This document shows, one piece after another, positions 8,415 through 17,221 of a DNA stretch of 38,617 bases. The translations under genes and the position numbers were made by a program. The notes under the pieces are model-generated. The model was not told the origin of the DNA and searched no databases. It saw only the letters and a program-made list of their open reading frames with translations. The stretch lies in assembly GCA_902783155.1 (NCBI GenBank), contig CACZPR010000112.1, positions 1-38,617 on the forward strand. Reading direction: 5' to 3'. Position 1 is the stretch's first letter, and each line of letters starts with the position of its first letter. Source of the DNA: an uncultured Spirochaetaceae bacterium. GTDB lineage: Bacteria; Spirochaetota; Spirochaetia; Treponematales; Treponemataceae.

Positions 8415-8454
8415 GTCCAAGTTCTTTAGGGACCTCAGGGAAAGACTTTCGGAC
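8415..8454. other. Imperfect long hairpin between add and the RRM gene
   Basis: GTCC-AAG..CTTT at 8415-8427 can pair with AAAG.CTT..GGAC at 8441-8454, giving an interrupted 11-bp stem with an AGGGACCTCAGGG loop. It has no T-run on either side. It lies upstream of both divergent genes and could be a leader structure of the RRM mRNA, but I see no clear promoter that would prove it is transcribed. Confidence 0.35.
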
Positions 8455-8525
8455 TCCTTGTTGAAAAAAAAGCGGCGTTAATGTATTCTTTTCATATAAA
8501 ATTTAATTTGCGAAGGATTTTTTTT

Positions 8526-8873
8526 ATGTCTAGACGTGTTTATGTTGGTAACTTGAGCTACATCACTACGGAGGAGACTCTGCGCAGTGTTTTTTCAAAG
8601 TACGGGGAACTTTTGTCGGTGACGCTCATTGTTGACCGCGACACACAGCAGTCAAAGGGCTTTGGTTTTATTGAATTCGCGGAGGACTCAGCCGCCGATG
8701 CCGCAATCGCAGCCCAGAGCGGAAAGGAGCTTGACGGAAGAAGAATCCGTGTCAGCGTTGCGGAAGAAAAGCGGGAGCGCACACCAAGGCCTGCCCCCAG
8801 AAGGATGGATGGTCCTCGCCGTGGCCGTGGTCCCAGACGTTCTGAAAGGGATTTTGGCGGCGGAGATTATTAG
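8526..8873 (+). CDS. RRM-domain RNA-binding protein
   Basis: This 115-residue protein is a single RNA recognition motif with both signature sequences: VYVGNLSY (RNP2) at residues 4-11 and KGFGFIEF (RNP1) in the middle. It is followed by a basic tail rich in Arg, Pro and Gly (RRGRGPRRSERDFGGG), resembling the RGG tails of cyanobacterial and eukaryotic glycine-rich RNA-binding proteins. In bacteria such proteins are often cold-induced RNA chaperones, but a role here is inference. ATG 8526 is chosen because GAAGGA precedes it and translation begins directly with the RRM; an upstream ATG at 8481 would add 15 residues with no family similarity. Confidence 0.9.
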   Translation: MSRRVYVGNLSYITTEETLRSVFSKYGELLSVTLIVDRDTQQSKGFGFIEFAEDSAADAAIAAQSGKELDGRRIRVSVAEEKRERTPRPAPRRMDGPRRGRGPRRSERDFGGGDY

Positions 8874-8901
8874 AACCCGGCGGAAGGTCGATACTTAGTG
8901 T

Positions 8902-9807
8902 ATGGACTTTCCTCCCAAAGAATTTTTAGACTACATCAGACCAGACGCAGACCGTGCCGACATCATCCAGAATTTTCTTCTGGAGCGGGGGATAAAATCG
9001 CACAGGACTGTTATCGACGGAAAAAATCACATACTCGTGCAGTTCGACGGTAGATTTTACAATCCACAGTTCAAAATCAAGACGGTGGTTGCGCATTACG
9101 ACAGGGTGGCGGGTAGTCCCGGTGCCAACGACAATTCAGCGGCGGACTGGATGATACTGAACTGGGCAGTGAGTCTTCTGTCCATGAAATCTTTCCACAA
9201 CGTCAGGATTTTTTTTACGGACGGCGAGGAGCTTGGCATGGACACTGGAGTTTGCGGCCAGGGTTCCTTCGGCATTGCGTCGGTTTTTAGGAGGCTTGGA
9301 ATCACCGGGGACGATGTTTATGTTTTCGATGCATGTGGTCGTGGCGATGTTCCTGTTCTTTCAAAGACGGACCTTCCACCGAATGTCTCCAAAAAATTTC
9401 GGACGGATTTTCTGGAACTGTATGGACGCGCGCAGGACATACTGAGGAGGTCCAGCCCGGGAAAATGGGTCTGCCTTCCAACCCCGTACAGCGACAATGC
9501 ATCTTTCCTTGCATGCGGAATCCCGGCGGTCGCCATAACCATGCTTCCATCCACCGAGGCAAGCCAGTACGCGAATGAACTTATGTCGGACGAAAATCTG
9601 GTTGACGCGGTTATGAACAGGGGCGACAAAAAAAAGGAGCGCAGGGAAAATCCACAGGCGGACCTTTATTACAAATCCAGAATGCCGTTGACGTGGAGGC
9701 TCTTCCATTCCGAAAACGACAATGCAGAGTCCCTTACTCCAGAAAGTTTCAGAATCATGTCGAACATTTTAAGGACTCTCGCCGAAACCCGGACACCATG
9801 TTTCTAG
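8902..9807 (+). CDS. M28-family-like zinc peptidase
   Basis: The 301-residue protein follows the M28 aminopeptidase layout. HYD with H65 and D67, ANDN with the bridging D77, DGEE with catalytic/metal E109-E110 and FDAC with D143 correspond to the usual di-zinc ligands. A late H in RLFHSEND (about residue 275) can supply the last ligand. No signal peptide is visible, so it probably acts in the cytoplasm. The substrate is unknown; the closest known activities are aminopeptidases and glutaminyl cyclases. ATG 8902 starts 28 nt after the RRM gene, with only a distant GGAAGG, so initiation is weakly supported. Confidence 0.8.
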   Translation: MDFPPKEFLDYIRPDADRADIIQNFLLERGIKSHRTVIDGKNHILVQFDGRFYNPQFKIKTVVAHYDRVAGSPGANDNSAADWMILNWAVSLLSMKSFHNVRIFFTDGEELGMDTGVCGQGSFGIASVFRRLGITGDDVYVFDACGRGDVPVLSKTDLPPNVSKKFRTDFLELYGRAQDILRRSSPGKWVCLPTPYSDNASFLACGIPAVAITMLPSTEASQYANELMSDENLVDAVMNRGDKKKERRENPQADLYYKSRMPLTWRLFHSENDNAESLTPESFRIMSNILRTLAETRTPCF

Positions 9808-9840
9808 AAATCAACCGCGCATGACAGTTTTGTTCTCATA

Positions 9841-9869
9841 TTGTAAAGCGGCTTCAATTTTGATAAAAT
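9841..9869 (+). promoter_or_regulatory. Sigma-70-type promoter of lysC
   Basis: TTGTAA (-35, 9841-9846), a 17-nt spacer and TAAAAT (-10, 9864-9869). The expected start is around 9876, only about 3 nt before the lysC ATG, which has no Shine-Dalgarno. The message is therefore probably leaderless. Confidence 0.6.
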
Positions 9870-9878
9870 ACATGCACT

Positions 9879-11204
9879 ATGATAGTAATGAAATTCGGTG
9901 GAAGCTCGGTCGCAAATGCAGAGCGGATCCGCCATGTCGCGACAATAATTCAGGCTTACAGGGAAAGTCGTCCTGTGGTGGTCCTCAGCGCAATGGGGGA
10001 TACCACCGACCATCTTCTTGAATCGGCGGAGCTTGCCGTAAAGGGGTCCGTGGATATTTCAAAAATCGAAAAACTCCATCGGGAGACCGCAGTTGCCCTC
10101 AATATCGAGGTTCCGGAAATCGACACGCTGCTCAAGGAACTCAAGACGCTTCTTACCGGAATCTCCATGCTCAGGGAACTCACCAAGCGCACGAGGGACT
10201 ACCTTGTTTCTTTCGGCGAACGCATGTCCGTGAGAATGATGTCCGCATATCTGAACCAGCAGGGGACGGACACAAAATTTTACGACGCATGGGACATCGG
10301 AATGGTCAGCGACTCCCACTACATGTCGGCGGAGCTTCTCGATGACGTGTGGCACACAATCCCGGAGCACCTGAACGATTACAAGATTGGAAAGGAAAAC
10401 TCAATCCCCATAGTCACTGGATTTATAGCCAAGGACAGGAACGGAATCATAACGACGCTTGGACGCGGTGGTTCCGATTTGAGCGCGACGATGATAGGTG
10501 CCGCCATGGGTGCGGAGGAAATCCAGACATGGAAGGACGTTGACGGAATCATGACCAGCGACCCGAGGGTTGTTCCCGATGCCCGCCCTGTTCCTGAGGT
10601 GACATACGAGGAGGCCCAGGAGCTTGCCATGTTCGGAGCGCAGGTTCTCCACCCAAGGAGCATGACTCCGTGCAGAAAGACAGGAACACCTGTACGCGTT
10701 AAGAACTCCTACAACATAAAGAGTCCGGGAACAATCATTGTCGAGGGCCACACCACCGAAAGACCGATGGTTACGGCAATCACCAGCATAAAGAACGTCA
10801 CCCTGATTGACATACAGTCCAGCCGTATGCTGGGCGCATCTGGATTTTTGGCGCACATATTCAACCAGTTCCTCAAATGGGAGGTCAGCATTGATGTAAT
10901 CGCCACGTCCGAGGTTTCCGTGAGCCTGACAGTGAAGACAAAGAAGGACCTGGGCGGTCTTATGGAAGACTTGAGAAGGGTCGCGGAGGTCCATGCCAAG
11001 GAGGACAAGGCCATTGTCACCGTAATCTGCGATGTCTCAAAGTCAAGCTCAATACTTGCGTCAGCCTTTGCTGCTCTTGCGTCCGAGGGAATCAACGTCC
11101 AGATGATTAGCCAGGGGGCGAGCAAGGTCAACATCAGCATGCTTGTGGAAAACTCCGATGCCGACAGGACAGTGCAGGTTCTGCATGCCGCGCTTTTTAA
11201 ATGA
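9879..11204 (+). CDS. lysC: Aspartate kinase, monofunctional
   Basis: It phosphorylates aspartate at the head of the pathway to lysine/diaminopimelate, threonine and methionine. Visible motifs are the N-terminal KFGGSSV, the nucleotide and aspartate site GRGGSDLSA, and WKDVDGIMTSDPR. Two C-terminal ACT domains (from about residue 300, IKNVTLIDI onward) are expected to bind the feedback amino acid. Length (441 aa) is normal and no homoserine dehydrogenase is fused. The start at ATG 9879 gives the typical MIVMKFGG; no ribosome site precedes it. dapB follows after 32 nt, so the pair feeds the lysine/DAP branch. Confidence 0.95.
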   Translation: MIVMKFGGSSVANAERIRHVATIIQAYRESRPVVVLSAMGDTTDHLLESAELAVKGSVDISKIEKLHRETAVALNIEVPEIDTLLKELKTLLTGISMLRELTKRTRDYLVSFGERMSVRMMSAYLNQQGTDTKFYDAWDIGMVSDSHYMSAELLDDVWHTIPEHLNDYKIGKENSIPIVTGFIAKDRNGIITTLGRGGSDLSATMIGAAMGAEEIQTWKDVDGIMTSDPRVVPDARPVPEVTYEEAQELAMFGAQVLHPRSMTPCRKTGTPVRVKNSYNIKSPGTIIVEGHTTERPMVTAITSIKNVTLIDIQSSRMLGASGFLAHIFNQFLKWEVSIDVIATSEVSVSLTVKTKKDLGGLMEDLRRVAEVHAKEDKAIVTVICDVSKSSSILASAFAALASEGINVQMISQGASKVNISMLVENSDADRTVQVLHAALFK

Positions 11205-11236
11205 AAAACTTAGACTGGATATATTGAGGTGAAAAA

Positions 11237-12028
11237 ATGAAGATTGCGTTGGTTGGATACGGAAAGATGGGCCACATGATTGAGCAGTCCGCCATTGGAT
11301 TTGGACACGAAGTTGTCGCAAAGATTGACCCTTTCGCAAATGACGCGAGCGTGAAGATTGCCGCGGGCGACACGGATGGATTGGCACGTGCGGTGAAGGA
11401 GAGCGGGGCAGAGGGAATAATAGAATTCACATCCCCGGTTTCTGTGATGGACAACATAAGGACTCTTCTTCCTCTTGGGCTTCCGTTGGTGGTTGGCTCC
11501 ACCGGCTGGAACGACAAAATGGCGGAGGTCGAAAAACTTGCATCCTCATGCGGCGGAACTGTCATGCACAGCGCAAATTTTTCAATAGGCGTGAACCTTT
11601 TCTACAGGATTGTCGAGGAGGCTGCCAGGTATGTGAGCGCGTTTGATGAATACGATGCGGCGGTATGGGAGATGCACCACAACCAGAAAGCCGACAGCCC
11701 TTCAGGAACAGCAATAGATGTTGCCAAGAGGGTCATGGCCGGTATGCCCAAAAAGACAGAGATGGTTGTTGACGCATTCCATGGTCGGCCAGAAAAAAAT
11801 CAGCTCCATGTCTCGTCAACAAGATGCGGAACTGTTCCCGGGACCCATACGGTCTACTTTGACAGCACCGCGGACACAATCGAGCTTACGCACACCGCAA
11901 GAAGCAGACTGGGATTCGCAAACGGAGCTGTCCATGCGCTTGAAAATCTTAAGTCCATGCTCGACTCCGGAAAACTGAAACCGGGAAAGCTGTATGGCAT
12001 GTCCGATGTTTTCCCCGGAATGTTCTAG
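11237..12028 (+). CDS. dapB: 4-hydroxy-tetrahydrodipicolinate reductase
   Basis: DapB reduces the product of DapA with NAD(P)H in lysine/diaminopimelate synthesis. The N-terminal nucleotide loop reads VGYGKMG, a variant one residue shorter than the common GxxGRMG. VGSTGW and the signature EMHHNQKADSPSGTA, with the catalytic His and substrate-binding Lys, are intact. The 263 residues are complete. GAGG lies 8 nt before ATG 11237. Together with lysC it shows a lysine/DAP branch; other dap genes are not in the window. Confidence 0.94.
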   Translation: MKIALVGYGKMGHMIEQSAIGFGHEVVAKIDPFANDASVKIAAGDTDGLARAVKESGAEGIIEFTSPVSVMDNIRTLLPLGLPLVVGSTGWNDKMAEVEKLASSCGGTVMHSANFSIGVNLFYRIVEEAARYVSAFDEYDAAVWEMHHNQKADSPSGTAIDVAKRVMAGMPKKTEMVVDAFHGRPEKNQLHVSSTRCGTVPGTHTVYFDSTADTIELTHTARSRLGFANGAVHALENLKSMLDSGKLKPGKLYGMSDVFPGMF

Positions 12029-12071
12029 CAAAGCAATAATCAAAACGACCTTTTCTGCCGATATTCAAGGT

Positions 12072-12929
12072 ATGAAAGGGTCTTTTTTATTTAAGAAAGC
12101 TTTTAAAATTTCACTTCTGTTTTTCGCTCTGATTTTTGCGGGGCCTGGTACTTTTATTGCCGCCGACTCATATACTGTTGAAAAGGGCGACACACTCTAC
12201 GGAATCAGCAGACGCTACGGTGTTTCCATTGACAGACTGTGCGGATGGAACGGAATTGACAAGACCTCTGTTCTGAGGGTGGGGCAGGTCCTTGACATAC
12301 CGACCAATTCCCCCGAGCCAAGCCGTGAGCAGAAGACCGAAAAAAAATACGAGACATACAAAATCAAAAAGGGCGACACTCTTTACCGCCTTGCCATGGA
12401 CTACAATCTGCGTGTGGACCAGCTCATAAACTACAACGCACTCGACGCTTCCGTTGTCCTGCAGATTGGACAGGAGATTCGCATTCCAATTTCCCAGTCC
12501 GAGATTGAGCTTGCATCCCTTCCAAATCTTCCGGCAAAAGACCCTCGCAACTACAGCGAAAAAAAGGGGGACCCATCCCTGCAGTGGCCTGTAAAAAATC
12601 CTGAGGTGACATACATGGAAGGAAAGGTCGGGGGGGTATGTCTTTCCGCAAAGAAAAATGAAACGGTGACTGCAATCCATGGCGGCGCGGTCCTTTATGT
12701 CGGAAACTACAGGGGCTACGGAAATGTCGTAATCATTGTCACCGACGACGGAATCAAATACATCTACGCGGGTCTGGATTCAATCCGTGTGAAGAAGGGC
12801 GACTTTGTTTCGTTCGGCGACTCAATAGGTGTGGCGGGTATCGACAGCATAAAGGGAACCTCGATGATTTCGCTGATTGTCTACCAGAAGACCACCCCGG
12901 TTGACCCAGCTTCGGCCCCACGTGGCTAG
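12072..12929 (+). CDS. Exported LysM protein with a degenerate M23 (LytM) domain
   Basis: The 285-residue protein has a Lys-rich N-terminus and hydrophobic signal sequence (about residues 11-32). Two LysM domains follow (about 34-77 and 95-140; each has KGDTLY) and then a C-terminal domain with the M23/LytM fold pattern (VTAIHGGAVLYVGNYRGYGNVVII). The zinc ligands of active M23 endopeptidases are missing: the usual YAH is YAG and the final HxH is replaced by SMISLIV. By analogy with EnvC/NlpD-type proteins it more likely binds wall and activates an amidase than cuts itself. ATG 12072 with AAGG is chosen over an upstream ATG at 11994 that lies inside dapB and would precede the signal peptide by 26 residues. 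Confidence 0.85.
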   Translation: MKGSFLFKKAFKISLLFFALIFAGPGTFIAADSYTVEKGDTLYGISRRYGVSIDRLCGWNGIDKTSVLRVGQVLDIPTNSPEPSREQKTEKKYETYKIKKGDTLYRLAMDYNLRVDQLINYNALDASVVLQIGQEIRIPISQSEIELASLPNLPAKDPRNYSEKKGDPSLQWPVKNPEVTYMEGKVGGVCLSAKKNETVTAIHGGAVLYVGNYRGYGNVVIIVTDDGIKYIYAGLDSIRVKKGDFVSFGDSIGVAGIDSIKGTSMISLIVYQKTTPVDPASAPRG

Positions 12930-12944
12930 TGCAGATGGATTTTT

Positions 12945-13961
12945 ATGGCAGAACTTACGGTCGCAATCTATGTTCCGAGTTATATTCCCCACCTGATTGA
13001 AAAATCGATTCTGTCCGTTGTTGGTCAGACTTTTGATTCGGTAGAAATAATTGTCGTCGATGACTGCCGGACCAATGCGGAAAGCCGCGGCGTGAAATCC
13101 ACATACAAAAAACTTTTGAAGTCGCTCACACTTCGTTACGGAAAGAGCATAAGACTTTTGAGCATGGGCCGCTCCGTTGGCATGTCCGATGCGCTCAGGT
13201 CCGTGGTTGACGATTCGTCCGGCCAATATTTTTCCGTGCTGATTATGGGCGACATTTTTTTTAAGGAAAACTCGCTCTCTCTTCTTCTGGATTTTGTAAA
13301 CAGCCATGGTATGCCCGATGGCGGAGAATGGGATTTGGTGCAGGGAAATGTTGTGCCGAACAAAAAGGACCAGTCCGTTCTGGAAATCAACCAAAACGCA
13401 TACGATATTATAGAAAAAAATGTTCCGGAAAATTTTGTTGAGGAAGATTCGGACAGATTTTTGGAAAAATATTTTCTTGAAGAAAAACACAGCCTTTGCA
13501 TTGAGGGAAAACTTTTTCTTCGTCCAGTTCTTGATGAGGCACTGGAGAAAATGCCGCGCGTCGAAAGTTTTATGGCGACCGAATATCTTTGGATGTATTT
13601 CTTTTGCAGAGCCGCGCACAGTTTTGCCTCAGTCGATGGGTCGGTCTGCGTAAAGGAAATGGACGCAAGCCCCGATGCCGGTGACTTAAAAATAGAGACA
13701 CCCGGAAGGTGGTCCAGAATCTGCTCATCGTCCTCCGTTTTTTCCGCCATCTATTTTGACCTTATGGAACGTCCCATGCAGTCCGAGACTTTTTCCGAAT
13801 ACATCCGCTCAATTATGACAAGGTACGCGCTCAGCAATGTAAGGTCCATCTCCCGGGTTGATTCAAGCATTGCTACCGTAGCCGAGGCCATCCTCTGTGA
13901 GTCATGGGGCGACGACATAGTTTCCGAGTGCCGCGCATGGATTGAAAAAAATGATGGTTGA
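12945..13961 (+). CDS. Family 2-like glycosyltransferase
   Basis: The first 110 residues have the GT-A pattern of family 2: LTVAIYVPSYIPHLIEKSI, then VGQTF..VEIIVVDDC, the nucleotide-binding core. The usual acidic metal motif after the fourth strand is weak (LIMGDIFF, with a single Asp), so metal use or activity may be altered. The remaining 200 residues are not recognisable. No membrane segment is visible; the enzyme would act at the inner face of the membrane on an unknown acceptor. It begins 16 nt after the LysM gene, probably in the same transcript. The ribosome site is poor. Confidence 0.7.
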   Translation: MAELTVAIYVPSYIPHLIEKSILSVVGQTFDSVEIIVVDDCRTNAESRGVKSTYKKLLKSLTLRYGKSIRLLSMGRSVGMSDALRSVVDDSSGQYFSVLIMGDIFFKENSLSLLLDFVNSHGMPDGGEWDLVQGNVVPNKKDQSVLEINQNAYDIIEKNVPENFVEEDSDRFLEKYFLEEKHSLCIEGKLFLRPVLDEALEKMPRVESFMATEYLWMYFFCRAAHSFASVDGSVCVKEMDASPDAGDLKIETPGRWSRICSSSSVFSAIYFDLMERPMQSETFSEYIRSIMTRYALSNVRSISRVDSSIATVAEAILCESWGDDIVSECRAWIEKNDG

Positions 13962-13984
13962 TGGTCGGTAAAATTTTCAAAATA

Positions 13985-14013
13985 TTGACACAGTTCCCTC
14001 AATTCTATAAAAT
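13985..14013 (+). promoter_or_regulatory. Sigma-70 promoter of yebC
   Basis: A perfect -35 TTGACA (13985-13990), a 17-nt spacer and -10 TAAAAT (14008-14013). The predicted leader of about 30 nt carries AAGGAG 6 nt before the ATG at 14050. Confidence 0.8.
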
Positions 14014-14049
14014 CACTAGAAATAGGTTATTTTTTTCAAGGAGTTCCCA

Positions 14050-14796
14050 ATGTCAGGACACAGTAAATGGGCGACCATAAAACATGCAAAGGGTATTGCT
14101 GATGCAAAGCGCGGCAAGATGTTTACAAAATTTATTAAGGAAATTTCTATCGCTGCAAAGATGGGCGGTGGAGATCCTGATTCAAACCCAAGGCTCCGTA
14201 CAGCCATTCTCAAGGCCCGTGCCTCAAACATGCCTAAGGACAATATTGAGCGCGCAATCAAGAAGGGAACTGGCGAAGACGGTGCCGCACAGTATGAAGA
14301 GCTTGTCTACGAGGGATACGCACCAGGTGGAGTAGCAGTTTTGGTTGAGGTTCTCACGGACAACAAGAACCGCGCTGCATCCAACGTAAGAAATATTTTT
14401 GGAAAGAACGGTGGAAATCTTGGAACATCTGGTTCCGTAAGCCGCATGTTTGACCGCAAGGGTGTAATCGAGTACGACGCGGAGAAGGTAAACGAGGATG
14501 AACTGACCGAAGTTGCAATCGAAGCCGAGGCCGATGATGTTGTAAATGAGGACGGAGTTATCACAGTAACAACAGACCCATCCAATTTCGACAAGGTTCT
14601 TGAGGCTCTCCAGTCAAAGGAATATGAGTCACTTTCTGCGGCAGTCAGCATGGTTCCTCAGGCATACACAGCGGTTGATGCGGACACGGCAAAGAAGGTC
14701 GCCAAGCTCCTGAACAAGCTGGAAGAGGACGACGATGTTCAGAACGTCTGGTCAACAGTCGAGTATCCTGACGACTTTGATCCTGATGCCGAGTAA
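14050..14796 (+). CDS. yebC: YebC/PmpR/TACO1-family protein
   Basis: The 248-residue protein starts with the family hallmark [20 protein letters not shown] and contains [13 protein letters not shown] and GPGGV-like [10 protein letters not shown] segments. Members were described as transcriptional regulators (PmpR). More recent work connects YebC and mitochondrial TACO1 to translation of difficult, for example proline-rich, stretches. That is of interest here because the window encodes a very proline-rich protein, but the link is only a thought. Codon use is biased toward highly expressed codons compared with neighbours. It has its own promoter and terminator and precedes the ruv genes. Confidence 0.95.
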   Translation: MSGHSKWATIKHAKGIADAKRGKMFTKFIKEISIAAKMGGGDPDSNPRLRTAILKARASNMPKDNIERAIKKGTGEDGAAQYEELVYEGYAPGGVAVLVEVLTDNKNRAASNVRNIFGKNGGNLGTSGSVSRMFDRKGVIEYDAEKVNEDELTEVAIEAEADDVVNEDGVITVTTDPSNFDKVLEALQSKEYESLSAAVSMVPQAYTAVDADTAKKVAKLLNKLEEDDDVQNVWSTVEYPDDFDPDAE

Positions 14797-14835
14797 TTTT
14801 CTTTTCAATTTCGGTTGACGATTTGACCATGAAGG

Positions 14836-14872
14836 AGCGTCTGCTTTTCGTTTTGGATTGCAGACGCTTTTT
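14836..14872 (+). terminator. Intrinsic terminator of yebC
   Basis: AGCGTCTGC (14836-14844) pairs perfectly with GCAGACGCT (14860-14868) and runs into TTTTT. It lies between yebC and ruvC, so the ruv genes depend on readthrough or an internal promoter. Confidence 0.88.
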
Positions 14873-14893
14873 GAAATTCTGGAGAACCCATCA

Positions 14894-15379
14894 GTGAAGC
14901 GACGACGAGTTATGGGAATTGATCCGGGGCTTGCCAACACGGGATTCGGTATCGTTGATTTATGCAACGGAACCATGCGCCTTGTGAGCTACGGAGTGAT
15001 AGAGACTTCATCAGACGAGGACCATGGTGTAAGGCTGCTCGCAATCTACAACAGGCTGCTTGCCGTGGTTGATGAATTCCGTCCGGACGAGGCGGAGATG
15101 GAGACATTGTATTTTTCAAGAAACACGTCCAGCGCGCTTGCGGTTGCGGAGGCCAAGGGTGTCATAACATTGTGTCTTGCGCAGCAGGGGATTCCGCTTT
15201 TCATGTACACGCCGAACAAAATAAAATCCTCTGTCACCGGGACGGCATCTGCAGACAAGGAGACGGTCGAGCAGTATGTCAAGCTCCTTCTGAACATGAA
15301 GGTCGTTCCTCAGCCGGACCACGCAGCCGACGCACTTGCAGGAGCCATAACCCACATCCACAGCACGGCAGATTTTTAA
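14894..15379 (+). CDS. ruvC: Holliday junction resolvase RuvC
   Basis: RuvC cuts Holliday junctions moved by RuvAB. The acidic active site is complete: D10 in GIDPGLANTG, E70 in METLYF, and the C-terminal DHAADALAGAITH with D142 and D146. The length of 161 aa is normal. I choose GTG 14894, with GGAG 9 nt upstream; a TTG at 14858 would fall within the yebC terminator hairpin, which argues against it. ruvA follows after 12 nt. Confidence 0.93.
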   Translation: MKRRRVMGIDPGLANTGFGIVDLCNGTMRLVSYGVIETSSDEDHGVRLLAIYNRLLAVVDEFRPDEAEMETLYFSRNTSSALAVAEAKGVITLCLAQQGIPLFMYTPNKIKSSVTGTASADKETVEQYVKLLLNMKVVPQPDHAADALAGAITHIHSTADF

Positions 15380-15391
15380 TAGGAAGGTTTT

Positions 15392-16009
15392 ATGTTTAAC
15401 AGTTTGTCCGGAACGGTGACAGGAAAATTCCCACAGAAATTGTTTCTGGAGACCGGTGGCATTGAGTGGGACATCAGCGTTCCCGACTCGTCCCTTGAAA
15501 AAATTGCCCCCGTTGGATCTGTCGCGAAAGTCTATGTCTGGCTCCAGCACACCGATGCCCTTATGAACCTTTTTGGATTTGCAAGCGAAAATGAACGGAA
15601 CCTGTTTTTTGATTTGCTCAAGGTTGACGGAATCGGTCCCAAGGGTGCGCTCAAGATTATGAGCAACATTTCACCGTCAGATTTGGCCGCTGTTCTTGAT
15701 TCCGGCGACATTGAGAAACTTCAGAAAGTTCCCGGCGTTGGAAAAAAGACCGCCGCAAAAATGCTTCTCCAGCTCAAGGGAAAACTTACCCTCTCCGATG
15801 AAAATGTTCCGGCCTCAAGGCAGACTGTCGTTCCGTTCTCCGATGTCATAAAGGCTCTCGCGGACATGGGCTACGAAAGAAAATCCTGCGAGACCGTTGT
15901 TTCTGAAATCGCATCGGAATTGGGAAATGACACGTCCTTTGCGCAAAAGACGCAGGCCGAAAAGGAGGACGCAATATTCAGGCGCGCCCTTGTGGAGATG
16001 GCCCGATGA
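15392..16009 (+). CDS. ruvA: Holliday junction branch migration protein RuvA
   Basis: RuvA binds the four-way junction and loads the RuvB motor. The 205-residue protein shows the N-terminal OB fold, the two helix-hairpin-helix motifs ([13 protein letters not shown] and [13 protein letters not shown]) and a C-terminal RuvB-binding domain ([10 protein letters not shown]). AGGAAGG precedes ATG 15392. The stop overlaps the ruvB start (ATGA), indicating translational coupling. Confidence 0.95.
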   Translation: MFNSLSGTVTGKFPQKLFLETGGIEWDISVPDSSLEKIAPVGSVAKVYVWLQHTDALMNLFGFASENERNLFFDLLKVDGIGPKGALKIMSNISPSDLAAVLDSGDIEKLQKVPGVGKKTAAKMLLQLKGKLTLSDENVPASRQTVVPFSDVIKALADMGYERKSCETVVSEIASELGNDTSFAQKTQAEKEDAIFRRALVEMAR

Positions 16010-17187
16010 ACAAAAGCGTAAACCACAAGTCTCCGTATCCAAGGCAGAGTGACGAGTCCGATGAAATGAACATAGCAGCACAGCTTGCAGAGCAGGCATC
16101 AAAAAATGTCGCAATGGAGAGCGGCGGAAAAACAAAAATAGTTCTCGCATCCCAGGCCGTTGATTCTGCTTTCATACATTCCGGCGAAAAATCCGATGAG
16201 GACGGGCAGGAAAACAAATTGCGTCCCTTGTCGCTGAAAGAGTTCCAGGGACAGAGCGCGATAAAAGAAAACCTCGGCATTTTCATAGACGCTGCAAGAA
16301 AAAGGGGGGAGTCCCTTGACCATCTTGGTTTGATTGGACCCCCGGGACTTGGAAAGACGACGCTGGCTCAGATTACGGCAAACGAGCTTGGTGCGGATTT
16401 TAAAGTCACGTCCGCGCCAGCACTTGACAAGCCGAAGGACCTTGCGGGAATACTTTCGACAATCACTCCGCGCACAGTTTTTTTTATTGACGAAATCCAC
16501 AGGCTGAAGCCCGCAATTGAGGAGATGCTCTACATCGCCATGGAAGATTTTTCGCTGGACTGGGTAATCGGTCAGGGAGCCGCAGCAAGGACTGTCAGGA
16601 TTCCTATTCCGCACTTCACGCTGGTGGGCGCAACGACAAAGGCAGGAACTGTTTCGTCCCCGCTGATCAGCCGCTTCGGAATCATCCAGAGATTGCAGTT
16701 CTACACAGACGGGGAACTTTCGTCCATAATCAACCGCTCTGCTTCAATTCTTGGTGTGCGTGTTGACGATGATGCCGCCCTTCTTATGGCCTCATGTTCA
16801 AGGGGCACTCCGCGTGTGGCAAACCGTGTACTCCGCCGCATGAGGGATTTTGCGCAGGTTGCCGGTTCAAAAAAAATCACGGTTGACATCGTGAGGGACG
16901 GACTTTCGCGGCTTGGAATCGACAGTCTTGGGCTGGAGCATTACGACCGGGAGATTCTTCTTTCAATAATAAACAATTTTGGAGGCGGACCTGTTGGTGC
17001 GGAGACCCTTGCAATATCAATCGGAGAATCAATCGACACGCTGGAAGATTACTACGAACCGTATCTTATTCAGTGCGGACTTTTGCAGAGGACACCAAGG
17101 GGAAGGGTCGCAACGGAAAAGGCCTACTCGCATCTGAATCTAAGTTTCCGTGGACGGAGCGACGACTCGCAGGTTCAGCTGTTTTAA
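16006..17187 (+). CDS. ruvB: Holliday junction branch migration ATPase RuvB, N-terminally extended
   Basis: The AAA+ motor of branch migration. Walker A is GPPGLGKTT (residues 111-119), Walker B FIDEIHR, sensor 1 VGATTKAG, arginine finger ISRFG, and the C-terminal winged helix ends with [12 protein letters not shown]. At 393 residues it is about 50 longer than usual, because Walker A normally lies near residue 60. The extra N-terminal segment (1-70) is polar and low in conserved features. A shorter product from an internal Met at residue 21 is possible, but ATG 16006 overlaps the ruvA stop and is the natural start. Confidence 0.95.
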   Translation: MNKSVNHKSPYPRQSDESDEMNIAAQLAEQASKNVAMESGGKTKIVLASQAVDSAFIHSGEKSDEDGQENKLRPLSLKEFQGQSAIKENLGIFIDAARKRGESLDHLGLIGPPGLGKTTLAQITANELGADFKVTSAPALDKPKDLAGILSTITPRTVFFIDEIHRLKPAIEEMLYIAMEDFSLDWVIGQGAAARTVRIPIPHFTLVGATTKAGTVSSPLISRFGIIQRLQFYTDGELSSIINRSASILGVRVDDDAALLMASCSRGTPRVANRVLRRMRDFAQVAGSKKITVDIVRDGLSRLGIDSLGLEHYDREILLSIINNFGGGPVGAETLAISIGESIDTLEDYYEPYLIQCGLLQRTPRGRVATEKAYSHLNLSFRGRSDDSQVQLF

Positions 17188-17221
17188 AAAAGATTTTATT
17201 TTTTGATATGGGAGACAGACC

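Noticed and set aside
9808-9878. Possible lysine riboswitch upstream of lysC
   Set aside because: Only 71 nt are available, the promoter lies next to the ATG, and no aptamer-like helices are visible.
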